DNA of 48,831 nt from Abditibacteriota bacterium (GTDB taxonomy: Bacteria; Armatimonadota; UBA5829): assembly GCA_017445025.1 (NCBI GenBank), contig JAFSVJ010000017.1, positions 1 through 48,831 of the forward strand, in the 5' to 3' direction. Below the pieces are notes generated by a model. That model searched no databases. It was not told the DNA's origin and saw only the letters and a program-made list of their open reading frames with translations. Below, piece by piece: positions 35,139 through 42,381 of the stretch (the stretch's first letter is position 1; each line of letters begins with the position of its first letter). The position numbers were made by a program, and so were the translations under genes.

Positions 35139-36329
35139 ATGAAAAAAATAGTCTTTCTTTTGATTTTACTTTTAATAGGTTCCTGTGTTTTCTCAAACGG
35201 ACTTATCCAAATAAAGGATAACAGTTTTGTATGGGCAGGTGGAGCCAGCAACTTTGCAGATATAGATTTCTTTGGTAATCTTGATATCCTCAAAGGTGAA
35301 GGCGATGCCTATATCATGAAATACAGCTCTGACCTTAAAAAAACTGCCGAGCGTCTGGTAGTAGGGGATGCTTATGAATACTTTACCGATGTATGCGAAG
35401 ATCGTGACGGTTACATTTATGCTGTAGGAGATGTTCAATTTGCTTCTATAGGAACGGGAGATTTTAAAGGTCTTAAAGGCCATGGTCAACAAGATATGTT
35501 TGTTGCCAAGTTTGATAAAGATCTAAATCTTATAAAGATCCTTCTTTTGGGCGGACCTTCCGAAGATTATTCCAACGATATTATAGCTTCAAGAAACGGT
35601 TTTGTATATGTTGTGGGCAGAACTTATGATGAAAGAGGAGTCTGCAGCGGTGTTATATATAAAATTTTTGAAGATAATATGAGTATGACAAACGCTTCTT
35701 ACTTTAAGGGAAGTTTCAAGACTGCTGAGGACGCCAAGTTTACCAATTTTACCAAAATAATCGAATCAAATGCAAGTAAGCTCATAGTATTAGGAAATAT
35801 CAATTCATCAGACGGTCCCGACGGAGTTAGCAGAAATATAATTATGATGTATAACAGTGATCTCAATATAATGACCAAAAATTCTTTTAAAGAATTAGAT
35901 GGTAATTCAAACCTTCAAAATATAATTGAAAGAGAAAACGGTGGTTATTATATAGTTGGAAACAAGGGTGTAGACTTTGATTGTAGCGGATACTTGTTCT
36001 CAGTTGATAAAGACTTAAAATTTGTAAGCGGATATAGTTACAGAAGTTATGATGCTGACAATAAAAAAGCTGCTATGACTTTCTTTAATTCCATAGATTT
36101 CTTAAATAACGGAGAGGGTTATTTGCTTGTGGGTGAAGCCAGCAACGATATCCCCGATGCTCCGAGAGATTTTTATGTTATATTCAGAGACGGTAAATTT
36201 ATATCTACTTATGATACAAAAATTGACAGATTTGGTGGTTCTTCTCAATTAGTCACAAGTGATAACAAACTTATAATCTGCGGAATACTTGACGAGAAAT
36301 TCGTTATCAAATCTATATCATTATTTTAG
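35139..36329 (+). CDS. Secreted propeller-like protein, paralogue 5 of 6
   Basis: 396 residues, 72 bp after paralogue 4, the largest gap in the array; RBS TAGGAGAAG. Signal peptide MKKIVFLLILLLIGSCVFS. It shows the repeat most clearly: CEDRDGYIYAVGDVQFASIG, TGDFKGLKGHGQQDMFVAKF, DKDLNLIKILLLGGPSEDYS, NGFVYVVGRTYDERGVCSGV, FKGSFKTAEDAKFTNFTKII, GGYYIVGNKGVDFDCSGYLF. Exported; function unknown. Confidence 0.75.
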   Translation: MKKIVFLLILLLIGSCVFSNGLIQIKDNSFVWAGGASNFADIDFFGNLDILKGEGDAYIMKYSSDLKKTAERLVVGDAYEYFTDVCEDRDGYIYAVGDVQFASIGTGDFKGLKGHGQQDMFVAKFDKDLNLIKILLLGGPSEDYSNDIIASRNGFVYVVGRTYDERGVCSGVIYKIFEDNMSMTNASYFKGSFKTAEDAKFTNFTKIIESNASKLIVLGNINSSDGPDGVSRNIIMMYNSDLNIMTKNSFKELDGNSNLQNIIERENGGYYIVGNKGVDFDCSGYLFSVDKDLKFVSGYSYRSYDADNKKAAMTFFNSIDFLNNGEGYLLVGEASNDIPDAPRDFYVIFRDGKFISTYDTKIDRFGGSSQLVTSDNKLIICGILDEKFVIKSISLF

Positions 36330-36336
36330 ATAGAAA

Positions 36337-37509
36337 ATGAAAAAACTGTTATTTATATTAGTAATAATTTTCCTTTCTCTTTCCTCTTTTGCGGGAAGGT
36401 TAATAGAGGCAGACGATAGTAATCTCTTGTTTATAGATACCATTGACGGCACAAAAATAGGTATGGGCTCTTTTATAAATATTAGCCCCAAAGGTGTATG
36501 CTTTGGTGTTATACAAAAAATGTCCAAAGATAAGTCTATGTCTTTTTTGGCAACTTTTGGAAGTGTGGATGAAGTTCACTTTATAGATGTGGTCAAGGAT
36601 GAAAACGGAGATTTTATCGTTTTGGGTGTGGCTTCCGAAGGCTCCTTTGGAGAAGGAGATTTGAAAGGCATAAAATCCTATGGTGATGATGATATAATCT
36701 TTATTCGATACGATAAGAGTCTAAAGGTGAAAGATGTTCAAAAGTTTGGATCCGACGCCAAGGATTATGCCTCTCAAATAATAAGGACATCCTCCGGTAA
36801 ATTTGTAATTGTGGGCAGAACCACTCTTAAAGACGGTATCAAGTCTAACGCTTTTATAGCTTCTTTGGATAAAAATTTTAAACTTGAGAATATTTTTGAG
36901 TTTAAGGGTAGCTTTGATAAAAATAAAGATGCGGACAGAACAGATTTTTACAAAGTTATTGAGAATAAAGAGCATGACTTTTTGGTTTTAGGAAACACTA
37001 TAGACGGTGGAAATTCCACAGAAGAGAAGACCTTTATAATTAAATTATCTAAAAATTTTAATGTTAAAGATAAGAGGGCTTACGGATTAAAGAACAATAT
37101 TATAAGGCTTACGGATATAGTAGAGTTTCCTCAAGGTGGATATTTGACTGTGGGCTGGACTACGGGAGATAAGCAAAAAGGGTATGTTATGGAACTCACT
37201 CCGGGCCTTAATAAATTATCTTCTTTTGATTTTATGCCTACTTATGATAGGGTTCAGGCTCTCCATAACAGTTTATATGCAATTGAACCTTATAACAATT
37301 ACAGAGCCTATATTATTTCCGGTGTGGCTGTTTGGAGCAAGGGTGAAAGCAGTGACTATTATACCTTGTATCTCCCCTATGACGGTTTTAAAGATTTGGC
37401 TCTTTATCCAAAATTAAAAGGTAAATCTCACTTTTTGGACAATAATATTTTATATGTGGCAGGTTATGATGAGGAAGACAGATTAGTTTTTGTTTCCTTA
37501 GGCGAATAA
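36337..37509 (+). CDS. Secreted propeller-like protein, paralogue 6 of 6
   Basis: 390 residues, 7 bp after paralogue 5. Signal peptide MKKLLFILVIIFLSLSSFA. Units: FIVLGVASEGSFGEGDLKGI, YGDDDIIFIRYDKSLKVKDV, KFVIVGRTT, FKGSFDKNKDADRTDFYKVI, GGYLTVGWTTGDKQKGYVME. The stop codon is followed immediately by the ATG of hypA, so translation is coupled to the nickel-chaperone genes. Function unknown. Confidence 0.75.
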   Translation: MKKLLFILVIIFLSLSSFAGRLIEADDSNLLFIDTIDGTKIGMGSFINISPKGVCFGVIQKMSKDKSMSFLATFGSVDEVHFIDVVKDENGDFIVLGVASEGSFGEGDLKGIKSYGDDDIIFIRYDKSLKVKDVQKFGSDAKDYASQIIRTSSGKFVIVGRTTLKDGIKSNAFIASLDKNFKLENIFEFKGSFDKNKDADRTDFYKVIENKEHDFLVLGNTIDGGNSTEEKTFIIKLSKNFNVKDKRAYGLKNNIIRLTDIVEFPQGGYLTVGWTTGDKQKGYVMELTPGLNKLSSFDFMPTYDRVQALHNSLYAIEPYNNYRAYIISGVAVWSKGESSDYYTLYLPYDGFKDLALYPKLKGKSHFLDNNILYVAGYDEEDRLVFVSLGE

Positions 37510-37842
37510 ATGCATGAGTTAAGTATAACCCAAGATATATTGAAATCCGTTTTGGAAGAGTGCGGAGATAGGGAAGTTAAGAAAATCACTCTTGTTATAG
37601 GTGATATGTCTTCTATTTTGGACGAAAGTGTAAAAATGTATTGGGAGCTTTTGGCAGAAGGCACCAAAGCGGAAAGGGCAGAACTGGTGTTTAAAAGGAT
37701 TGAAGGGGTCTTTATATGTAAGAAGTGTGGTGAAGAATTTCCCATAAAGCACAGTGAGTTTAAATGTCCAAAATGTGGTGCCCAAAGTTTTACCATTCCC
37801 CAAAGGTGTAAATCTTTTTATATAGAGAGCATTGATTTATGA
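37510..37842 (+). CDS. hypA: Hydrogenase/urease nickel-incorporation protein HypA
   Basis: 110 residues, standard length. The Ni-binding N-terminus MHELSI (His2, Glu3) is intact, and the zinc site is C70/C73 and C86/C89 (CKKCGEEF..FKCPKCG). HypA delivers nickel with HypB to [NiFe]-hydrogenase or, in some bacteria, urease. It begins directly at the stop of propeller paralogue 6 and overlaps hypB by 4 bp (ATGA). No hydrogenase, urease or hypC-F gene is in the window, so the client enzyme is unknown. Confidence 0.95.
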   Translation: MHELSITQDILKSVLEECGDREVKKITLVIGDMSSILDESVKMYWELLAEGTKAERAELVFKRIEGVFICKKCGEEFPIKHSEFKCPKCGAQSFTIPQRCKSFYIESIDL

Positions 37843-38471
37843 AAATAATGATGATGAAAAATATATCAGCCAATAATGATATATACGCTTATAACAACAG
37901 AGATTATTGCAGAAAGAAGAGTATTAAACTGATTAATGTAATGGCTTCCCCGGGAGCGGGAAAGACTTCTGTTATAACAGGGCTCTTATCCTTGTTTCCA
38001 AATAAAGACGCTTTAGGGGTAATTGAAGGTGATATAGCTTCCGATATTGATGCTGAAAAGCTAAACAATTTGGGCTATAAAACTGTCCAAATCAATACGG
38101 GGGGCGGTTGCCATTTAAACGCTGTATCTATAGGTGACGCTCTTAAGGAGCTTGATATAGAAAAGGGGTGTGTTTTTATTGAAAATGTGGGAAATTTAAT
38201 ATGCCCTTCAGCCTTTGATTTGGGGGAAAGCTTGAAACTGTTGATAGCCAGCGTTCCGGAGGGTAGCGACAAGCCTTTTAAGTATATTTCCATGTTTGAA
38301 TGTGTGGATTTAATAGTTTTGAACAAATGGGATTTGGCTCCTTATATGAGATTTGATTATGAGGAGTTTGAAAGGGGAGTCCGAGCAGTAAACGAGAAAG
38401 CCCCTATAATAAAGGTATCTTGCTTTGAAGGTCTTGGACTTGATGAATTGTATAGGTTAATTGAGGTGTAA
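37839..38471 (+). CDS. hypB: Nickel-incorporation GTPase HypB
   Basis: 210 residues. G1 loop MASPGAGKTS (K42), IEGDIASDIDAEKL, the dimer-interface metal site GGGCHLNA (C91, H92) with C122 in NLICPSAFD, and the NKxD specificity motif as LNKWDLAPYM. The His-rich N-terminal Ni store of some HypBs is absent. It hydrolyses GTP to hand nickel on with HypA. It overlaps hypA by 4 bp and is followed after one base by a thioredoxin-like gene. Confidence 0.95.
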   Translation: MKIMMMKNISANNDIYAYNNRDYCRKKSIKLINVMASPGAGKTSVITGLLSLFPNKDALGVIEGDIASDIDAEKLNNLGYKTVQINTGGGCHLNAVSIGDALKELDIEKGCVFIENVGNLICPSAFDLGESLKLLIASVPEGSDKPFKYISMFECVDLIVLNKWDLAPYMRFDYEEFERGVRAVNEKAPIIKVSCFEGLGLDELYRLIEV

Positions 38472-38472
38472 T

Positions 38473-38991
38473 ATGAAAGTTGTCAAAATAATAATATTAG
38501 TTTTAATTGTAGTTGTTGTTTTGGGGCTATGGACTTTGAAACATGCGGGAAGCAGAGTAAACACACCCACAGGAGTAGGGGAAACCGTCACCTTAGGCCC
38601 TTCACCCTTGGATTTCAAATCTTTGGATGAAATTGTGGGAAAGGGAAAGCCTGTTATTATAGATTTTGGTGCAAACTGGTGTGGACCTTGCCGAAGTTTT
38701 CATCCTAAATTGGAGAAAATGTCAGAACAGTATAAGGATGTGGCTTTTATTAAGTATGTGGATGTGGATAAACGAGGAGATATAGCAGACGATTATCCAA
38801 TAAATGTAATTCCTTCTCAAATATTTTTAACCGGGGACGGAGTGGCTTATAACCCTTCAGCTTTTGTTTCTTCCATAGATTTTCAAAGAGCTACCACTAC
38901 ACAAACAAAAGTTCCCTGTATCTATCATGTGGGTGCATTAAGTGATGAAGAAATGCAAATGATACTTAGAGATATGGGAGCCTTAAATTAA
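38473..38991 (+). CDS. Membrane-anchored thioredoxin-like protein
   Basis: 172 residues from the ATG at 38473 (GAGGTGTAAT upstream, inside the hypB end). One N-terminal TM (5-21), a linker, then a thioredoxin fold with active site ANWCGPCRSF (C70, C73), KYVDVDKRGDIADDYPINVI and cis-Pro in VIPSQIFL. The domain probably faces the periplasm and works on disulphides there. An insertion (AFVSSIDFQRATTTQTKVPC) with a third cysteine precedes the last helix; the next thioredoxin gene has a similar insertion. Last gene of the propeller-hyp series. Confidence 0.85.
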   Translation: MKVVKIIILVLIVVVVLGLWTLKHAGSRVNTPTGVGETVTLGPSPLDFKSLDEIVGKGKPVIIDFGANWCGPCRSFHPKLEKMSEQYKDVAFIKYVDVDKRGDIADDYPINVIPSQIFLTGDGVAYNPSAFVSSIDFQRATTTQTKVPCIYHVGALSDEEMQMILRDMGALN

Positions 38992-38994
38992 ATC

Positions 38995-39056
38995 TGTCCC
39001 CCTAAGCCGAAGGCTTGGGGGGTGGCATTTGCCAAAGGCAAATGACGGGGGGATGG
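38995..39056 (+). repeat. Paired-hairpin intergenic repeat, copy 3
   Basis: TGTCCCCCT, arm AAGCC-GAA-GGCTT, GGGGGGTGGC, arm ATTTGCC-AAA-GGCAAAT, then GACGGGGGGATGG. It starts 3 bp after the thioredoxin stop and can form a strong hairpin there. Confidence 0.85.
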
Positions 39057-39091
39057 AAATTTTTAAAATCAGAAATATGAAATCAGAATTT

Positions 39092-39153
39092 TGTCCCCCT
39101 AAGCCGAAGGCTTGGGGGGTGGCATTTGCCAAAGGCAAATGACGGGGGGATGG
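39092..39153 (+). repeat. Paired-hairpin intergenic repeat, copy 4 (tandem duplicate)
   Basis: Sequence identical to copy 3 over the whole 62 bp, offset by 97 bp: a recent local duplication. Confidence 0.85.
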
Positions 39154-39315
39154 AAATTTAATGCAAAATGCAAAATGCATAATGCACAATAATTGTGGTG
39201 CTTTGCACCACTTAGATTTGGGGGGCACTAAGGTTTATAGACGTTCTATAAGATTTAGTCGACGCTAATCTCTCACTATTTTTCGAAGAAAAATAAAAAA
39301 TACAAGGAGAACATT
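39154..39315 (+). repeat. GTGGTGC hairpin repeat and leader of the thioredoxin-ccdA pair
   Basis: 39160-39190 has AATGCAAAATGC-type repeats. 39191-39265 has GTGGTGC-TTT-GCACCAC and a long hairpin ACTAAGGTTTATAG / CTATAAGATTTAGT with one mismatch. RBS AAGGAGAAC at 39303. No clear promoter. Confidence 0.6.
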
Positions 39316-39816
39316 ATGAAAAAATTTTTATTTTTAATTTTGGTATTACTGTTTGCTTTTTCTGTCTGTGCTATGGCAGATAAGGAAAACAAAAAAGAAA
39401 AGGAAGTAAAAATCCCGGACAGCGTTTGGAAATTAGATATCCAAAAAGATACCATTGAGGGCTTAAAGAAATACAAAAAGCCTTTAATTATTGACTTCGG
39501 CGCCGAGTGGTGCGGACCTTGTCAAAAATTTCACCCCATTCTTGAAAAAATGAATAAAGATTATAACAAAAAGGTTATAATTAAATATGTGGATATTGAC
39601 GAAAACCGCAAAATGATAGAGAAGCTACCTATTGAGTGCGTTCCTACCATTATGTTTTGGACTGCCGAGGGCAAACCCTTTATTCCTTCAAAGAAATATA
39701 AGGACTATTTTGTATTTACAAAAGATAAGAAAGGAAATGTCACCTATAGTTTTATTCAAGGTTCTATTCCCGAGAAACTTTTTAAAGAAATTATTGCCGA
39801 TATGGGAATAAAATAA
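39316..39816 (+). CDS. Secreted thioredoxin-like protein
   Basis: 166 residues. Signal peptide MKKFLFLILVLLFAFSVCAM, a Lys/Glu linker, then a thioredoxin fold: IIDFGAEWCGPCQKFHPILE (C66, C69), KYVDIDENRKMIEKLPIECV with cis-Pro in VPTIMFW. Closely related to the 38473 protein (shared WCGPC, FHPxLEKM, YVDxD). It ends exactly where the CcdA-like gene begins, so the pair is co-translated: the membrane protein would pass electrons to this periplasmic thiol protein. Confidence 0.88.
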   Translation: MKKFLFLILVLLFAFSVCAMADKENKKEKEVKIPDSVWKLDIQKDTIEGLKKYKKPLIIDFGAEWCGPCQKFHPILEKMNKDYNKKVIIKYVDIDENRKMIEKLPIECVPTIMFWTAEGKPFIPSKKYKDYFVFTKDKKGNVTYSFIQGSIPEKLFKEIIADMGIK

Positions 39817-40503
39817 ATGGAAAACATCTATAATTTTTGTGTAGATTTAGTCCGTAATAATTATTTTTTTGGTGCTCTTATTAGTTTTATTATAGGAGCA
39901 CTTATGGCTTTTACTCCCTGTTCCTTGTCTAAAATTCCATTGGTAATAGCCTATGTGGGCAACGTTCACAGCGACGGAGTGAAGACAGACTTTTGGCTCA
40001 GTGTGGTTTTTTCTGTGGGATCCGCCATTTTGTATACAGCCTTTGGAGTGCTGGCAAGTGTGGTGGGCTCCGGCTTTATGATTTCTAAGTGGACTTTTGT
40101 GCTGCTGGGTGTGGTAATGCTGTTAATGGCACTCCAATTGACCGAAATAGTGAGTTTTATCCCGACCATAGATATTAGCCATAAGAATAAGAAAAAAGGC
40201 ATCATTGGGGCTTTTATTGCCGGAATTTTAGGCGGTTTGGTTATGTCACCCTGTGCTACTCCCTTTTTGGTAGTAATTTTAGGGATTATAGCAAGTAAGC
40301 ATGATATAGTTTATGGTGTGATATTGATGCTGATGTATTCTTTGGGTAACGGTGCCTTGACCATAATAGCGGGAACTTATACGGGTTTTGTGCGAAAGTT
40401 GAAACAAAATGAAGCTTATGGTAAGTTTGACAAAGTAATGCGTTGGTCTTTGGCAATAATCGTCGCCATAATCGGCTTCTATTTCCTTTACCAAGCCATG
40501 TGA
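39817..40503 (+). CDS. CcdA/DsbD-type thiol:disulphide transmembrane electron carrier
   Basis: 228 residues, six TM helices. Redox cysteines: C35 in AFTPCSLSKIPLVI and C146 in LVMSPCATPFLVVI, the two-cysteine pattern of CcdA and of the DsbD core domain. It carries reducing power from cytoplasmic thioredoxin to the periplasm for disulphide reduction or cytochrome c maturation. The ATG follows the stop of the secreted thioredoxin directly. No cytochrome c biogenesis genes are nearby. Confidence 0.9.
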   Translation: MENIYNFCVDLVRNNYFFGALISFIIGALMAFTPCSLSKIPLVIAYVGNVHSDGVKTDFWLSVVFSVGSAILYTAFGVLASVVGSGFMISKWTFVLLGVVMLLMALQLTEIVSFIPTIDISHKNKKKGIIGAFIAGILGGLVMSPCATPFLVVILGIIASKHDIVYGVILMLMYSLGNGALTIIAGTYTGFVRKLKQNEAYGKFDKVMRWSLAIIVAIIGFYFLYQAM

Positions 40504-40741
40504 TTTTTTTAAATCACAATTGTTAAAGTAAAAAGCATAAAGCAGAAAATAGTGGTGCTTCGCACCACTGAGGTTGGTGGGCTCTAAATTTCAAGGCCGA
40601 CTCTGGTGGATAGTCAGTCCCCCCTATTGTATTAGGGGGGATTTAGGGGGGTGATCGTTTTGCTTTCTGCTTTCTGCTTTTCAAATTTGCATACTTGCAA
40701 ATTTTATTTGTGCATTGTGAATTGTGCATTTTAAAAAAACT
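40504..40741. repeat. Repeat-filled gap: GTGGTGC hairpin and AGAAAGC block
   Basis: 40551-40570 GTGGTGC-TTC-GCACCAC; 40575-40620 degenerate continuation; 40619-40650 CCCCCC/GGGGGG palindrome (degenerate paired-hairpin element); 40655-40680 TTTTGCTTTCTGCTTTCTGC, the inverse of 7833-7851; 40686-40710 AAATTTGCATACTTGCAAAT hairpin; then TGTGCATTGTG repeats. No promoter recognised. Confidence 0.6.
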
Positions 40742-41275
40742 ATGATTATTATAATAACAGGTGCGTCACATACGGGGAAAACTCTCCTGGCACAGAGAAT
40801 GCTTGAGAAGTATAAGTATCCCTATTTGTCAATAGATCATCTCAAAATGGGCCTTATTCGAAGCGGTAATACCCATCTCACCCCAATGGACGATGACCTT
40901 CTCACAGAATATCTTTGGCCCATTGTTAGGGAAATAATCAAAACTGCCATTGAAAACAGCCAAGATTTAATCCTTGAAGGTTGTTATATCCCCTTTGATT
41001 GGAGAAGAGATTTTGAAAAATCTTATTTGGAAAATATTAGGTTTATATGTCTTGCCATGACGGATAATTATATAGATAATCATTTTGGTGATATAGTAAA
41101 ATACGCTTCTGTAATTGAAACAAGGTTGTGTGATGATTGCTCTCTTCACCGGCTCAAATCCGAAAATAAAAGAATAATTGATGGATTTACCAAAGCAAAG
41201 GAGCATATAGTCTTAATCCATGACAATTATGAAAAGACTATTAACAGTTTATTTAAAAATAAAGATAATTATTAA
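40742..41275 (+). CDS. P-loop kinase-like ATPase
   Basis: 177 residues from the ATG at 40742; a GTG at 40724 would add six residues, and neither start has a clear RBS. Walker A ITGASHTGKTLLAQ (7-14) and a LILEGCYIPFDWRRDF segment like the lid/Walker B region of small AAA_33 or zeta-toxin-like kinases; YLSIDHLKMGLIRSG may be the acceptor site. It probably phosphorylates a small molecule. Only 10 bp separates it from a DUF1871-like gene. Confidence 0.6.
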   Translation: MIIIITGASHTGKTLLAQRMLEKYKYPYLSIDHLKMGLIRSGNTHLTPMDDDLLTEYLWPIVREIIKTAIENSQDLILEGCYIPFDWRRDFEKSYLENIRFICLAMTDNYIDNHFGDIVKYASVIETRLCDDCSLHRLKSENKRIIDGFTKAKEHIVLIHDNYEKTINSLFKNKDNY

Positions 41276-41285
41276 GGAGATAAAT

Positions 41286-41552
41286 ATGACAAAATATGAT
41301 ATAATTAAAAAATACATAGATGAGTATGATTATTACGGTTTGCTTGAAATGGGTTGTCCTGACGACGAATTTGACACTGAAAATGATATGATATGCAAAA
41401 GAGTTTCAACAAATTATTCTGTAGAAAGAATAGCAAGAATTATCACAGATGTATTTAATGAAATGTTTTCAGAAAATGATAAACCTGAATTGTTTATGGA
41501 AACTGCCAAAAAAATCAAAAACGCTTTCATTGAAAATAACATAACAGATTAA
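41286..41552 (+). CDS. DUF1871-like small protein
   Basis: 88 residues from the ATG at 41286, supported by AAGGAGATAA; the earlier frame overlaps the kinase gene. All-helical acidic protein: YDIIKKYIDEYDYYGLLEMG, CPDDEFDTENDMICKRV, SVERIARIITDVFNEMF. The first segment (helix, DxYGLLxMGxPxDEYD) resembles DUF1871 (YugE-type) proteins, whose function is unknown. Probably co-transcribed with the kinase-like gene. Confidence 0.6.
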   Translation: MTKYDIIKKYIDEYDYYGLLEMGCPDDEFDTENDMICKRVSTNYSVERIARIITDVFNEMFSENDKPELFMETAKKIKNAFIENNITD

Positions 41553-41885
41553 CTCAAAAAAAGGCTTCTCTTGTGGAGCTTTATTTGTTTATTATTTTGT
41601 CATTTATTGATAGGGAAAATATATTACTATAGGTATTAACGAAACAATAATATACGGTGCATTTTTTGTTTTTGTTCCAACAATCTTTATTTTGAGAAAT
41701 ACTATACTTATTACAAATCACACAATCTTATTGTAAGATTTTTAACTCTTTTTGACAATAATTGCAAATATTTATTTTTTTTATTTGTCATAATATTTAA
41801 AAGCTGTTCATTTTGGTTGAATGTTTTTTTAAAGGATAGTTTTATATTAACTATTTTATTTAAACCTTATCTATAAAAAATAATA
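41553..41885. other. AT-rich gene-free stretch
   Basis: A weak bulged hairpin AAAGGCTTC / GGAGCTTT (41560-41582) with T-rich tail may end the upstream transcript, and an A/T stem AATCTTA-TTG-TAAGATT sits at 41724-41740. No coding frame with an RBS was seen on either strand. Confidence 0.4.
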
Positions 41886-42020
41886 TTAAAAAATAAGACA
41901 TATAACTAAAATTGTTATAATTATTAGAATTAATATAAAAATACCACCACAACAAGAGGAGCACAAACCGCAACTCATTAGATCCATACAACCCCAAAAG
42001 ATTTTATCTTCTTTCCTCAT
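41886..42020 (-). CDS. Small Cys-rich single-TM protein (44 aa)
   Basis: Start ATG 42020 with AAAAGGAATACTAAA; a longer frame reading back to 42089 covers the promoter and is rejected. Sequence: MRKEDKIFWGCMDLMSCG, then LCSSCCGG and a hydrophobic tail FILILIIITILVICLIF that runs to the last residue. Four cysteines lie in an eleven-residue stretch just before the helix, similar in style to PCCLGC before the TM of the 301-849 protein. It has its own good promoter. Not recognised; might bind metal or form disulphides at the membrane. Confidence 0.6.
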   Translation of the reverse strand: MRKEDKIFWGCMDLMSCGLCSSCCGGIFILILIIITILVICLIF

Positions 42021-42319
42021 TTTAGTATTCCTTTTGCTTATCTCAGTGTTTTTTTGTTTGGCTCGTGGCAAAAAACGATACAAAACCATATATATTATAC
42101 ACCGTTTTTTTTTTTTTTCAAGTTTTAAGACATTTTTGGTGGGTTTTTGAAAAAAGTCTCGTTTTGGGGCAAATTTGAAAGAATAAGGAAATATAGGTTT
42201 TGTGTGTTGGCAGAGGTTTTGTTATTGTTTTTATGATTTGAATTATTAATGATAATAGTTCTGTGGTTATAAAATCTTTCATATAAAATCAATATCTTAT
42301 ACTATAAATGTTTAAAAAT
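42021..42319. other. Intergenic region between small-protein promoter and hisF
   Basis: Contains the minus-strand promoter and its poly-T spacer. 42119-42180 is similar to 18931-18990 (CAAGTTTTAAG, TTTTTGGTGG, TTGGGGCA). No gene seen on the plus strand before hisF. Confidence 0.5.
42094..42121 (-). promoter_or_regulatory. Promoter of the 44-aa protein with poly-A/T spacer
   Basis: On minus: TTGAAA (42121-42116), a 16-bp spacer made largely of A, and TATAAT (42099-42094). The homopolymer is T14 on plus. Confidence 0.6.
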
Positions 42320-42349
42320 TTGATAAAACCCCCTTGTTTGTGATAAAAT
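42320..42349 (+). promoter_or_regulatory. Possible promoter of hisF
   Basis: TTGATA (42320-42325), an 18-bp spacer and TAAAAT (42344-42349) preceded by TGA. Confidence 0.45.
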
Positions 42350-42381
42350 AAAAATGTAATTAGAAATATATGGAGAAAAAT

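Noticed and set aside
38995-39153. Tandem 62-bp identical repeats as a CRISPR start
   Set aside because: Only two units, each composed of two hairpins, spaced by 35 bp; the same element occurs singly elsewhere and no cas genes are present.
42021-42089. N-terminal extension of the 44-aa protein back to 42089
   Set aside because: It would overlap the expected transcript start from the promoter at 42094-42121 and has no RBS; ATG 42020 has AAAAGGA.
42370-42381. ATG at 42370 as hisF start
   Set aside because: It contains the GGAG RBS of the ATG at 42382, which also gives the standard D11/D130 numbering.
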